From contig JAMPFU010000009.1 in the NCBI GenBank assembly GCA_023664385.1, positions 30,014-94,013 on the forward strand: a stretch of 64,000 nt of DNA, written 5' to 3'. Below the pieces are notes generated by a model that was not told the DNA's origin, did not search any database, and saw nothing but the letters and a program-made list of their open reading frames with translations. Positions 38,752-47,119 of this stretch are shown piece after piece (the stretch's first letter is position 1; each line of letters begins with the position of its first letter). The translations under genes and the position numbers were made by a program. The stretch comes from Clostridium sp. (GTDB lineage Bacteria > Bacillota > Clostridia > Lachnospirales > Lachnospiraceae).

Positions 38752-39837
38752 ATGAGTGAGAAATTAAAGGTTGGCATACTTGGTGGAACGGGAATGGTAG
38801 GACAGCGTTTTATTGCGTTGCTTGAAAATCATCCGTGGTTTGAGGTTACAACAATTGCAGCAAGCCCGAGAAGTGCAGGAAAGACATATGAGGAGGCAGT
38901 CGGTGACAGATGGAAGATGACAACACCGATGCCGGAGGCAGTGAAAAAGCTTGTTGTATATAATGTAAATGAGGTTGAAAGGGTAGCCGCCACAGTGGAT
39001 TTTGTTTTTTCTGCCGTTGATATGTCCAAGGATGAGATAAAGGCAATCGAGGAGGCGTATGCCAAAACGGAAACTCCTGTTGTGTCAAACAACAGTGCTC
39101 ACAGATGGACGCCTGACGTACCGATGGTAGTGCCTGAAATCAACCCTGAGCATATGAAGGTCATTGAGTTTCAGAAGAAGCGTCTTGGAACGACAAGGGG
39201 CTTTGTTGCAGTAAAGCCAAACTGCTCTATTCAGTCTTATGCACCTGTGCTTACCGCATGGAAGGAATTTGAGCCATATGAGGTTGTTGCAACAACCTAT
39301 CAGGCTATTTCAGGAGCAGGAAAGACCTTTAAGGACTGGCCTGAAATGGAAGGAAATATTATTCCGTTTATTGGCGGTGAGGAGGAAAAATCCGAGAGGG
39401 AGCCACTTAGAATTTGGGGTGAGATTAAAGACGGCGTGATTGTTCCTGCAGAGAGTCCGAAGATTACCTGCCAATGTATCAGGGTTCCTGTTTTAAACGG
39501 ACATACGGCGGCAGTATTTGTTAAGTTTAAGAAAAATCCGACAAAGGAGCAGCTGATTGAAAAGCTTGTAAGCTTTAAAGGTATTCCACAGGAGCTTCAG
39601 CTTCCGAGTGCACCAAAGCAGTTTATACAGTACATGGAGGAGGACAACAGACCGCAGGTAACCCTTGACGTTGACTTTGAAAACGGAATGGGAATCAGTG
39701 TAGGACGTATTCGTGAGGACAGCATATATGACTGGAAGTTTGTGGGTCTTTCCCACAATACGGTAAGAGGTGCCGCAGGCGGTGCCGTTCTTTGTGCGGA
39801 ATTGCTGAAAGCACAGGGATATATTGAAAAAAAATAG
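38752..39837 (+). CDS. asd: aspartate-semialdehyde dehydrogenase (archaeal/fungal-type)
   Basis: Makes aspartate semialdehyde for lysine, threonine and methionine. 361 residues; GILGGTGMVGQRFIALL near the N-terminus, active Cys in VKPNCSIQSYAPVL, and GAGKTFKDWPEMEGNIIPFI. Its length and these motifs fit the archaeal/fungal-like class. ATG 38752 follows GGAGG by nine bases; the upstream ATG at 38737 precedes that site. A terminator follows, closing the amino-acid cluster. Confidence 0.95.
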   Translation: MSEKLKVGILGGTGMVGQRFIALLENHPWFEVTTIAASPRSAGKTYEEAVGDRWKMTTPMPEAVKKLVVYNVNEVERVAATVDFVFSAVDMSKDEIKAIEEAYAKTETPVVSNNSAHRWTPDVPMVVPEINPEHMKVIEFQKKRLGTTRGFVAVKPNCSIQSYAPVLTAWKEFEPYEVVATTYQAISGAGKTFKDWPEMEGNIIPFIGGEEEKSEREPLRIWGEIKDGVIVPAESPKITCQCIRVPVLNGHTAAVFVKFKKNPTKEQLIEKLVSFKGIPQELQLPSAPKQFIQYMEEDNRPQVTLDVDFENGMGISVGRIREDSIYDWKFVGLSHNTVRGAAGGAVLCAELLKAQGYIEKK

Positions 39838-39852
39838 GAATTTTATAAAAGT

Positions 39853-39890
39853 GGGGTTGCCGCATGATATATGGCAGCTCCATTTTGTTT
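39853..39890 (+). terminator. terminator after asd
   Basis: Nine-bp stem GGGGTTGCC / GGCAGCTCC (with G-T pairs) followed by ATTTTGTTT. It ends the long leu-ilv-ser-asd run. Confidence 0.8.
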
Positions 39891-39988
39891 CCTATAGTTA
39901 TAAGGCAGGATTAAAAATCCTGTTAGGATTCGTCCAAAGTGCCATTAAAGTTATGGTAGCATAAAGAGTGCCGAAGGCACTTTGTTCT
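39888..39988 (+). repeat. two-hairpin repeat, copy A
   Basis: TTTCCTATAG, then a GCAGGATT / AATCCTGT stem followed by TAGGAT, then AGTGCCGAAGGCACT and TTTGTTCT. The same order occurs at 46411-46476. Both copies directly follow a terminator. Copy A has about 35 extra bases between its hairpins. Confidence 0.8.
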
Positions 39989-40032
39989 AAAGTTAGAAGA
40001 AAATTATCATGCAGGGGAAGGAGTGTTATAAA

Positions 40033-40671
40033 TTGAAGCTTAAGGAGGCGGCAGAGGAAGAAAATCAAAGCATAACAGAAAAAGAACAGCTTGACGATTT
40101 TGAATATCTGCGTAAGGAACTGCTTGATAAATTGGAATATACAAGGATGATGTATCAGGAGCAGTACGATAAAATAGATAAAAGGCTTGGAAACCGCCGC
40201 TCAAAAATGTGGGGCAGTGCTGCGTTATTTATTGTTGTTGTAATGGTTGACACAATATTCACGATAATTTTAAGTGCCTCCGAAGGATATATCCTCAGCA
40301 TGGCATGGGAAACATGGGCTGCGGCTTTTTTACTGTTTCTTGCCATTATAAAAACAGGAAAGGACATGCTGAAAAATATTTTTGCCTATCTGATACATAC
40401 TGAAAGACCCTTCCTGAAAAAGTATATAATAAAATATGACATTTTTACCATGCAGGCAGAGGCAAGATATTGCAGCAGTAAGCTTTCCGAGGTTTCAAGG
40501 CTTATTGGACAGCTGAAAGAGCCGGGGGCAGATTTGTCCTACAAAAAATATTCAGAATGTGAATTTGTTGGAAGGTATGCCGACGAAGATGTTTATGAGC
40601 TGTTTTATCTGTATCGTCCCATATTGATTATAATTGCAGTAATTTTTTCAGTCGTATTTTTTGTTATTTAA
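40033..40671 (+). CDS. coiled-coil membrane protein, unknown
   Basis: 212 residues from TTG 40033, which follows AAGGAG by nine bases; an ATG at 40009 precedes that site. The N-terminal 55 residues are charged and helical, probably a coiled coil. Hydrophobic helices follow at about 62-85 and 92-108, and another at the extreme C-terminus (about 191-212). No known family is recognised. It is a single gene between a repeat and a separate promoter. Confidence 0.65.
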   Translation: MKLKEAAEEENQSITEKEQLDDFEYLRKELLDKLEYTRMMYQEQYDKIDKRLGNRRSKMWGSAALFIVVVMVDTIFTIILSASEGYILSMAWETWAAAFLLFLAIIKTGKDMLKNIFAYLIHTERPFLKKYIIKYDIFTMQAEARYCSSKLSEVSRLIGQLKEPGADLSYKKYSECEFVGRYADEDVYELFYLYRPILIIIAVIFSVVFFVI

Positions 40672-40687
40672 TGAAAAGAAACTTATA

Positions 40688-40715
40688 TTGACATTTTAGC
40701 GCTTGTTTGTATAGT
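40688..40715 (+). promoter_or_regulatory. promoter of the P-loop kinase gene
   Basis: TTGACA, 16 bases, TATAGT. It starts 17 bases after the membrane-protein stop and serves the gene at 40803, possibly through glgB. Confidence 0.7.
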
Positions 40716-40802
40716 TTTTTTGTGTTAAAATGTTCTAAATATTTGCATTTTGCTCTTAAAATGCCAAAAAACGGAAAAAAATTCAGGAGGATATTACGGA
40801 TA

Positions 40803-41369
40803 ATGAAGAAGTTAATACTTGTAACGTCGCCACCGGCATGTGGAAAAACCTTTATTTCAAGAAAGCTTGCAAAGGCTCTTACGAATTGTGTGTATCTGGA
40901 TAAAGATACACTTATTGTGCTTTCTAAGCAGATATTTAAAGTTGCAGGAGAGGAGTATAACCGTTCTTCGGATTTCTTCCAAAAGGAAATTAGGGATTAT
41001 GAGTATTATGCTGTGCTTGATTTTGCATTTGAGGCACTGGAGTACAATGATACCGTACTCATTAATGCTCCTTTTACGGATGAAATCAGGGATGATGAAT
41101 ATTTGGACAAGCTTAGGGCAAAGCTTAGAGAAAAGGATGCCGAACTATTTGTGGTATGGGTTCATACAGATGAGGAGGTTGCCCATCAGAGAATGATTAA
41201 GAGAGCTTCAGACCGTGACAAATGGAAGCTTGAGCATTGGGATGAATATATCGCAACACAGAATTTTAAACAGCCGGACAATATTCCTGAGCTTTTTGTA
41301 TTTAATAATTCATCTGAGGAGGAATACAAAAAGTCCATTGATGCGGCGGTAAAGGCAATACGGGCTTAA
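40803..41369 (+). CDS. small P-loop kinase/ATPase (AAA_33/zeta-like)
   Basis: 188 residues. The N-terminal strand KKLILVTSPPACGKTFISRK is a compact P-loop. A later VYLDKDTLIVLS and a LREKDAELFVVWVHTDEEVAHQRM helix, with ERM-like Arg positions, resemble nucleotide- or small-molecule kinases. ATG 40803 follows AGGAGG, and the frame upstream to 40707 lacks family residues. There is no antitoxin next to it, so a toxin role is unlikely. The substrate is unknown. Confidence 0.75.
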   Translation: MKKLILVTSPPACGKTFISRKLAKALTNCVYLDKDTLIVLSKQIFKVAGEEYNRSSDFFQKEIRDYEYYAVLDFAFEALEYNDTVLINAPFTDEIRDDEYLDKLRAKLREKDAELFVVWVHTDEEVAHQRMIKRASDRDKWKLEHWDEYIATQNFKQPDNIPELFVFNNSSEEEYKKSIDAAVKAIRA

Positions 41370-41399
41370 GAATATTATAAAAACAGGAGAAAATCATAT

Positions 41400-42632
41400 A
41401 TGGCAGTTGTAAAACCATTCACGGCGTACAGACCGAGAAAAGATATAGTCAGTCAGGTGGCTGCGCTTCCCTATGACGTTTATAATCGTGAGGAGGCAAA
41501 GAAGGCTGTGGAAGGTAATCCTTTGTCATTCCTTAACATTGACCGTGCAGAGACACAGTTTGATGACACAGTAGATACATATGCAGACTGTGTTTATGAA
41601 AAAGCAAGAGAATTGCTTGACAATATGATTGAGCGTGGGGATTATCTTCAGGAGCGTAAACCTGTATACTATATTTATGAGCTCATTATGGAAGGAAGAA
41701 GCCAGACAGGAATTGTGGCATGTGCGTCGATAGACGATTACATTGACGGAGTAATAAAAAAACACGAAAATACACGGGCAGACAAGGAAGCAGACAGAAT
41801 AAGGCATGTTGACACATGCAATGCACAGACGGGACCTATATTTCTTGCATATAGGGCAAAAAAGGAAATAGATGAGATTGTTTCCGCCATAAAGCAGGCA
41901 GAACCTGAATACAGCTTTGTTTCGGAGGATGGCATAGCCCATAATGTATGGCTTGTATGCGATGACAGTCACATAAATGCTATAAGAAAAGCATTTGGGG
42001 AGCTGTCACAAATTTATATCGCTGACGGACACCACAGAGCGGCTTCCGCAATAAAGGTTGGCATAAAACGCAGGGAGGAGGCGAAAACGGAAAATCAGGA
42101 AGCGGAGTACAATTACTTTCTATCTGTATTATTTCCTGATAACCAGCTTAAAATATTACCGTATAACAGGGTTGTAAAGGATTTGAATGGATATAATAAG
42201 GATGAGTTTTTAAACAGGGTTTCTGAACACTTTAAAGTAGAGGCTGTAGATAAAGCCGTTTCTCCCCGGGAGAAATATGTTTATGGAATGTATCTTGACG
42301 GCAGATGGTACAGCCTTACAGCAGATGAAAGCATAAGGGAGGATGACCCTGTAAATGGACTGGATGTTTCAATATTGCAAAACTATTTACTTGAGCCGAT
42401 TCTTGGAATTAAGGATCCGAGAACGGATAAAAGGATAGATTTTGTTGGCGGAATAAGAGGACTTGGAGAGCTTGAAAAAAGGGCGAATGCGGATATGAAG
42501 GTTGCATTTTCGATGTACCCGACATCCATAGACGAGCTTTTTAACGTAGCGGATGCGGGATTGTTGATGCCACCTAAATCTACCTGGTTTGAACCTAAGC
42601 TAAGAAGTGGAATATTTATTCACAGACTTTAG
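41400..42632 (+). CDS. DUF1015-family protein
   Basis: 410 residues, matching the DUF1015 length. The N-terminal VKPFTAYRPRKD and VAALPYDVYNREEAK, the central IADGHHRAASA and the C-terminal VADAGLLMPPKSTWFEPKLRSG are family signatures. The biochemical role is not established. Family genes are often near serA/serC in Clostridia, and the serine genes lie just upstream here, which suggests a link to serine metabolism. ATG 41400 follows AGGAG. Confidence 0.9.
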   Translation: MAVVKPFTAYRPRKDIVSQVAALPYDVYNREEAKKAVEGNPLSFLNIDRAETQFDDTVDTYADCVYEKARELLDNMIERGDYLQERKPVYYIYELIMEGRSQTGIVACASIDDYIDGVIKKHENTRADKEADRIRHVDTCNAQTGPIFLAYRAKKEIDEIVSAIKQAEPEYSFVSEDGIAHNVWLVCDDSHINAIRKAFGELSQIYIADGHHRAASAIKVGIKRREEAKTENQEAEYNYFLSVLFPDNQLKILPYNRVVKDLNGYNKDEFLNRVSEHFKVEAVDKAVSPREKYVYGMYLDGRWYSLTADESIREDDPVNGLDVSILQNYLLEPILGIKDPRTDKRIDFVGGIRGLGELEKRANADMKVAFSMYPTSIDELFNVADAGLLMPPKSTWFEPKLRSGIFIHRL

Positions 42633-42649
42633 AGAGGAGATAAGCGGTT

Positions 42650-44857
42650 ATGTCCAAAAGAAAAGAAGTATTTGCAATAAATTGGATGGAAGTTGAAGCA
42701 CTGGCAAATGGGCGGCATAATAATCCCCATCACATACTTGGTATGCACGAATGTATAGATGATGTATATATAAATGCCTTTGTTCCAGGGGCAAAGGTTG
42801 TCACTGCAATTGATAGGGCTACAGATAAACGGTATACCCTTGTCTCAGACAGAGTTTCAGGATTTTATTCAGTAGTCATAAAAGATAAAAAAAGCTTTGA
42901 CTATGTTTTGAATGTAAAATTTGATAATGGTGAAGAAATTACCTATATTGACCCTTATATTTTTGAGCCTGTGCTCGACCCTATCGATATCAGCCTTTTT
43001 AACGAGGGCGAGCATTACAGAATATACGAAAAAATGGGTGCCCATGTTATGACAGTGGATGGTGTGGACGGCGTTTTGTTTTCAGTGTGGGCGCCGAATG
43101 CGGAACGTGTGTCTGTTGTGGGTAATTTCAACAATTGGGATGGCAGAAGGCATCCGATGAGAAAGCTTGATTATTCAGGCATATTTGAGCTTTTTATACC
43201 GGGTAAATATATCGGAGAAATCTACAAATACGAAATTTGTGCAAAGTCTGGAAATGTGTTTATGAAAAGCGACCCTTACGCCTTTAGCAGTGAGGTAAGG
43301 CCTGCGAACGCTTCAAGGATTGTCGATTTGACATACAAGTGGAAGGACAGCAAATGGATGGCTGAAAGGGAAAAGACAAACCAGCTTGAAAAGCCAGTTT
43401 CCATATATGAGATGCATCTTGGCGCATGGAAAAAGCCTGAGGATGGACGGGAATTTTACAGCTACAGGGATTTAGCTGTTAAGCTCGCTGACTACCTCAT
43501 TATGATGAATTACAATTATGTTGAGCTTATGCCGATTATGGAGCATCCCTTTGACCCTTCATGGGGCTATCAGGTTACAGGATATTATGCGCCTACCTCA
43601 AGGTATGGACAGCCGACAGATTTTATGTATTTTGTGGACTATCTACACAGTAAGGGCATCGGCGTCATCATAGATTGGGTGCCTGCACATTTTCCGAAGG
43701 ATGAGCATGGACTTGGACGGTTTGACGGTACATGTCTTTATGAGCATGAGGACCCAAGGAGAGGGGAACACCCTCATTGGGGAACCTATATATTCAATTA
43801 TGGCAGAAATGAAGTGAGAAACTTCCTTGTTGCTAATGCGCTCTATTGGGCGGAGAAATATCATGTTGACGGTATAAGAATGGATGCAGTAGCCTCCATG
43901 CTGTACCTGGATTACGGAAGAAATGGTGGACAGTGGCTTCCGAACAAATATGGCGGAAATGAAAACCTTGAGGCGATAGACCTTATTAAGGAGCTTAACG
44001 CCAAAATGCATGAGCTTCACAAGGGCGTTATGATGATTGCCGAGGAGTCCACCGCATGGCCTATGATGACCCATTCCGTTGAGGAGGGTGGTCTTGGCTT
44101 TGATTTCAAGTGGAATATGGGCTGGATGAATGATTTTCTCGAGTATATTAAGCTTGACCCGTTATACAGAAAATATCATCATAACCAGCTTACATTCAGC
44201 ATGGTTTATGAGTACAGCGAGCAATTTATGCTTGTGCTTTCCCACGACGAGGTTGTACATGAAAAGGGCTCGATGATTAGCAAAATGCCGGGAGGCTATG
44301 AGGACAAATTTTCAAATCTCCGTGTTGCATATGGATATATGATGACCCATCCGGGCAAAAAGCTTCTCTTTATGGGACAGGAGATAGCGCAGTTTGCAGA
44401 ATTTAACGAGGGGCAGGAGGTTGACTGGTCCCTGTTTGAATTTGATGCACACGTGTTTATGCAGGGATATGTCAAGGAGCTTAACCAGCTCTATAAAACG
44501 GAGCCTGCACTCTATGAGCTTGACGGCAACCCGGAAGGCTTTGAATGGATAAACTGCAACAGTGCAAATACAAGTCTGCTGTCATATATCAGACGTGGAA
44601 AAAAGGCTGCTGATACCATTGTTGTCATATGTAACTTTACTCCGATAGAGCATAAGGCTTACAAGCTGGGTGTTCCGTCAGGCGGAAAGTGGCAGGAGAT
44701 ATTCTCAAGCGACAGCTCAAAATATGGCGGCGAGGGAAGAAATAACAAGGTGGCAAAGCAGGCAAAGAAGGAAGACTGTGACGGACAGGAGCATTATATA
44801 TCAGTAAATGTACCGCCGCTTTCGATTTGCGTATTCAAGAAAAAGGTTATGAAATAA
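42650..44857 (+). CDS. glgB: 1,4-alpha-glucan branching enzyme
   Basis: Makes alpha-1,6 branches in glycogen. 735 residues, in the order N-terminal beta domain, CBM48 (FSVWAPNAERVSVVGNFNNW), GH13 catalytic barrel and C-terminal beta domain. The catalytic nucleophile is in DGIRMDAVASMLYLDY, the acid/base Glu in MMIAEESTAWP, and the transition-state Asp in LSHDEVVHEKGSM. No other glg genes are adjacent. A strong terminator follows. Confidence 0.96.
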   Translation: MSKRKEVFAINWMEVEALANGRHNNPHHILGMHECIDDVYINAFVPGAKVVTAIDRATDKRYTLVSDRVSGFYSVVIKDKKSFDYVLNVKFDNGEEITYIDPYIFEPVLDPIDISLFNEGEHYRIYEKMGAHVMTVDGVDGVLFSVWAPNAERVSVVGNFNNWDGRRHPMRKLDYSGIFELFIPGKYIGEIYKYEICAKSGNVFMKSDPYAFSSEVRPANASRIVDLTYKWKDSKWMAEREKTNQLEKPVSIYEMHLGAWKKPEDGREFYSYRDLAVKLADYLIMMNYNYVELMPIMEHPFDPSWGYQVTGYYAPTSRYGQPTDFMYFVDYLHSKGIGVIIDWVPAHFPKDEHGLGRFDGTCLYEHEDPRRGEHPHWGTYIFNYGRNEVRNFLVANALYWAEKYHVDGIRMDAVASMLYLDYGRNGGQWLPNKYGGNENLEAIDLIKELNAKMHELHKGVMMIAEESTAWPMMTHSVEEGGLGFDFKWNMGWMNDFLEYIKLDPLYRKYHHNQLTFSMVYEYSEQFMLVLSHDEVVHEKGSMISKMPGGYEDKFSNLRVAYGYMMTHPGKKLLFMGQEIAQFAEFNEGQEVDWSLFEFDAHVFMQGYVKELNQLYKTEPALYELDGNPEGFEWINCNSANTSLLSYIRRGKKAADTIVVICNFTPIEHKAYKLGVPSGGKWQEIFSSDSSKYGGEGRNNKVAKQAKKEDCDGQEHYISVNVPPLSICVFKKKVMK

Positions 44858-44873
44858 ATAGTATGTGAAAATG

Positions 44874-44914
44874 ACCGGGAGACTGCCAGGGAGGCAGACT
44901 CTCGGTTCTTTATT
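44874..44914 (+). terminator. glgB terminator
   Basis: A 14-bp stem with one A-A mismatch and one G-T pair (ACCGGGAGACTGCC / GGCAGACTCTCGGT, 44874-44906) leads into TTCTTTATTT. Confidence 0.9.
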
Positions 44915-44953
44915 TCGTCCTATTGACAACAGAATAAATGTTCATTATGATTT
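44911..44953 (+). promoter_or_regulatory. 43-bp promoter repeat, copy 1
   Basis: TTGACA (44923-44928), 17 bases, TATGAT (44946-44951). The 43 bases are identical to 46541-46583. An AATG-TT-CATT half-palindrome lies in the spacer. It drives the VOC gene at 44980. Confidence 0.85.
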
Positions 44954-44979
44954 AACTATCGTTATTAGGAGGCAGGCAT

Positions 44980-45363
44980 ATGAGGATAGAGCATGTTGCC
45001 ATGTATGTAAATGATTTAGAGGGCACAAGAGAATTTTTTGAAACATATTTGGGTGCATCGGCAAATACGATGTATCATAACAAAACAACTGATTTTAAAT
45101 CATATTTCCTTACCTTTGACAGTGGGGCTAGGCTTGAAATTATGAATAAGCCGAATATGGATGATGCCGAGAAGCTGGTTGCAAGAACAGGACTGATACA
45201 TATTGCATTTAGCGTAGGAAGCAAAGAACAGGTTGATTTGTTGACGGCACGGTTAAAGCATGATGGATATGAGGTCGTCAGTGGACCGAGAACCACAGGG
45301 GATGGGTATTATGAAAGCCTGATTGTAGCGATTGAGGGAAATCAGATAGAGATAACGGTATAA
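44980..45363 (+). CDS. VOC-superfamily (glyoxalase-like) protein
   Basis: 127 residues. [26 protein letters not shown] gives the first VOC module, with an N-terminal metal His. [21 protein letters not shown] and [18 protein letters not shown] give the second. The fold supports lyase, dioxygenase or resistance functions; the actual substrate is unknown. ATG 44980 follows AGGAGG. It lies just downstream of the duplicated promoter. Confidence 0.85.
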   Translation: MRIEHVAMYVNDLEGTREFFETYLGASANTMYHNKTTDFKSYFLTFDSGARLEIMNKPNMDDAEKLVARTGLIHIAFSVGSKEQVDLLTARLKHDGYEVVSGPRTTGDGYYESLIVAIEGNQIEITV

Positions 45364-45429
45364 GATTAAATCAGTGTATTTGATAAAAATTAACATCATG
45401 TTATAGTACAAAAATGAGGGATAATAAAA

Positions 45430-46128
45430 ATGAGCTTTGATGATTTACATAAATATGACAATGACTCTGATATTACAACAGAAACATTTTTAAATCGTGT
45501 TTATCAAGAACACAGTACATTGTCAGTAGAACAGGCATTAATACCGATACAAAACAGATTAAATGCTTATTCAGTAGAAAGAGATTATATAAATTCAAAA
45601 GAATACCATGATAAATTTGAAAAATTGCCAGTTAATAAAACAGTGCAGCAATCTCTTTATGAACAGGCTGGTCGTTTGCTGAGATTTGTAGATGGACAGG
45701 AAGAGGAAAGGCTAATTGCCATAAATGCAAGAAATGGAGCATTTATTGTTGATAACCTTAAACGTAGTGGAAACATTGCAAAAACAGGATTTAAAAAAGA
45801 AGAATATAAAAAAATACAACAATGCAAAGACCATATAATCATTATGCACAATCATTCATTAAATGGCAGACCATCTGCACAGGATATTATTTCCTATTCA
45901 AGAGATAATCATATAAAATTATCATTAATTATTTGTCACGATGGTACAATCTATGGTATATATGATGTAAAAGAAGAATTTGAGCAAATATACAGTGAAT
46001 ATTTAAATAAAGCAAAAGAAAAAACAAATAATATAAACGAAGCAAAGCAACTTGCCACAACAGAAATATACAAATTAAATGACAAATTAAATAATAAAAG
46101 AAAATTATTTGAAATAAGGAGGTTATAG
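45430..46128 (+). CDS. JAMM/JAB-like domain protein
   Basis: 232 residues, AT-rich. The motif MHNHSLNGRPSAQD at residues 139-152 places His140, His142, Ser149 and Asp152 in the pattern H-x-H-x6-S-x2-D. This is one residue shorter in the spacer than the H-x-H-x7-S-x2-D of JAMM/RadC metalloproteins. Strands before (NGAFIVDNL) and after (KLSLIICHDGTIYGI) fit that fold. The N-terminal 75 residues are helical, and a Lys/Asn-rich helix ends the protein. A 64-residue acidic partner starts one base after the stop. Active-site completeness and function are uncertain. Confidence 0.6.
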   Translation: MSFDDLHKYDNDSDITTETFLNRVYQEHSTLSVEQALIPIQNRLNAYSVERDYINSKEYHDKFEKLPVNKTVQQSLYEQAGRLLRFVDGQEEERLIAINARNGAFIVDNLKRSGNIAKTGFKKEEYKKIQQCKDHIIIMHNHSLNGRPSAQDIISYSRDNHIKLSLIICHDGTIYGIYDVKEEFEQIYSEYLNKAKEKTNNINEAKQLATTEIYKLNDKLNNKRKLFEIRRL

Positions 46129-46129
46129 T

Positions 46130-46324
46130 ATGTCACATAACGAAAATCCGGACAATCTCTATCTTTTTATGAGTGAAGAAGATGCACCGTTTGAAGAAGG
46201 AAAAAATCCATTTCCAAGGACAAAAGAAGATGATGAATTTGATGATTACATCATAAAAAAATATCATTTAGATGCTGACGTAAAAGAAATGGACACTGAA
46301 AACATAAGGGTATCTGCTAACTGA
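46130..46324 (+). CDS. small acidic partner protein
   Basis: 64 residues, strongly acidic (SEEDAPFEEG, KEDDEFDDY), without Cys or membrane segments. ATG 46130 follows AGGAGG placed at the end of the JAMM-like gene, so the two are translated together. Size and charge suit an inhibitor or adaptor of the upstream protein, but no family is recognised. Confidence 0.65.
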   Translation: MSHNENPDNLYLFMSEEDAPFEEGKNPFPRTKEDDEFDDYIIKKYHLDADVKEMDTENIRVSAN

Positions 46325-46350
46325 GACATAAAAAAATTTGTAAATTAAAA

Positions 46351-46401
46351 GGGGCTTGTCATATGTGTGCCGTAAATCTTTACAGCGACAGCTCCTTTTT
46401 T
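46351..46401 (+). terminator. terminator after the JAMM-like pair
   Basis: GGGGCTTGTC pairs with GACAGCTCC (one bulge) across a 26-base loop and is followed by TTTTTT. Confidence 0.75.
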
Positions 46402-46410
46402 GTTTTATAG

Positions 46411-46476
46411 TTTCCTATAGGCAGGATTTAAAATCCTGCTAGGATGTGAACTACAGTGCCAAAGGCACTTTGTTCT
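46411..46476 (+). repeat. two-hairpin repeat, copy B
   Basis: TTTCCTATAG, a perfect GCAGGATTT-A-AAATCCTGC hairpin, CTAGGAT, then AGTGCC-AAA-GGCACT and TTTGTTCT. It corresponds to copy A at 39888-39988. Confidence 0.8.
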
Positions 46477-46540
46477 CGGTAATTATGATGAAATGTGAAT
46501 TAATTATAATGTTGAAAAAAAGAGATGTATGCTTCAAAAA

Positions 46541-46583
46541 TATTTCGTCCTATTGACAACAGAATAAATGTTCATTATGATTT
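46541..46583 (+). promoter_or_regulatory. 43-bp promoter repeat, copy 2
   Basis: Identical to 44911-44953: TTGACA (46553-46558), 17 bases, TATGAT (46576-46581). It drives the GNAT gene at 46656. With the terminator and repeat B it accounts for the 331-bp gap 46325-46655. Confidence 0.85.
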
Positions 46584-46655
46584 GAATATCGTTAATACGT
46601 ACATGGTGTAAGATTGTAATTTCAGATAAATGGAAATAATCGGGAGGTTACATTT

Positions 46656-47108
46656 ATGGCAATTGAATATAAAAGACTGACAGAGCAGGAATTGGAGATA
46701 TTCATTGATATGAGAATTAACCAGTTGCGTGAGGAGGGTGCAAAGGAAGAAATTGATTTAAAGCCTGCGCTAAGAGAGTATTATAACCGGCATATGGCAG
46801 ATGGCACATTTGTTGCGTGGCTGGCAGTTGACGGAGACAAAATTGTGGGGACAAGCGGTATCTCCTTTGTGGAAAAACCACCGTATTTTGGATGTCCAAG
46901 TGGAAAAATCGCTTTGCTATCAAGTATGTTTACCGATAAGAATTACCGGAGACAGGGAATAGCAAAAAAACTGCTTGCTAAGGTTGTAAAGGAAGCAGGA
47001 GAGTACGGTTGCGGAACGGTGCAGATTACGGCGTCTGACATGGGCGTACTCCTTTATACGAATTTTGGATTTGTGAAGAATGGAAACTTTATGCAGTATA
47101 AATTATAG
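46656..47108 (+). CDS. GNAT-family N-acetyltransferase
   Basis: 150 residues with the acetyl-CoA loop RRQGIAKKLLAKVV (motif A, Q/RxxGxG/A-like) after a strand ALLSSMFTDKNY, and a C-terminal YTNFGFVKNGNFMQYKL. ATG 46656 follows GGGAGG. It transfers acetyl groups from acetyl-CoA to an unknown amine. It is followed 11 bases later by the mechanosensitive channel gene. Confidence 0.9.
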   Translation: MAIEYKRLTEQELEIFIDMRINQLREEGAKEEIDLKPALREYYNRHMADGTFVAWLAVDGDKIVGTSGISFVEKPPYFGCPSGKIALLSSMFTDKNYRRQGIAKKLLAKVVKEAGEYGCGTVQITASDMGVLLYTNFGFVKNGNFMQYKL

Positions 47109-47119
47109 ATGGAGGGAAT

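Noticed and set aside
40803..41369. Zeta-type toxin
   Set aside because: A P-loop kinase is present but there is no epsilon antitoxin nearby, and the gene sits with DUF1015 and glgB under its own promoter.
42758..44857. Glycogen operon
   Set aside because: Only the branching enzyme is here; no glgA, glgC, glgD or glgP lies in the window.
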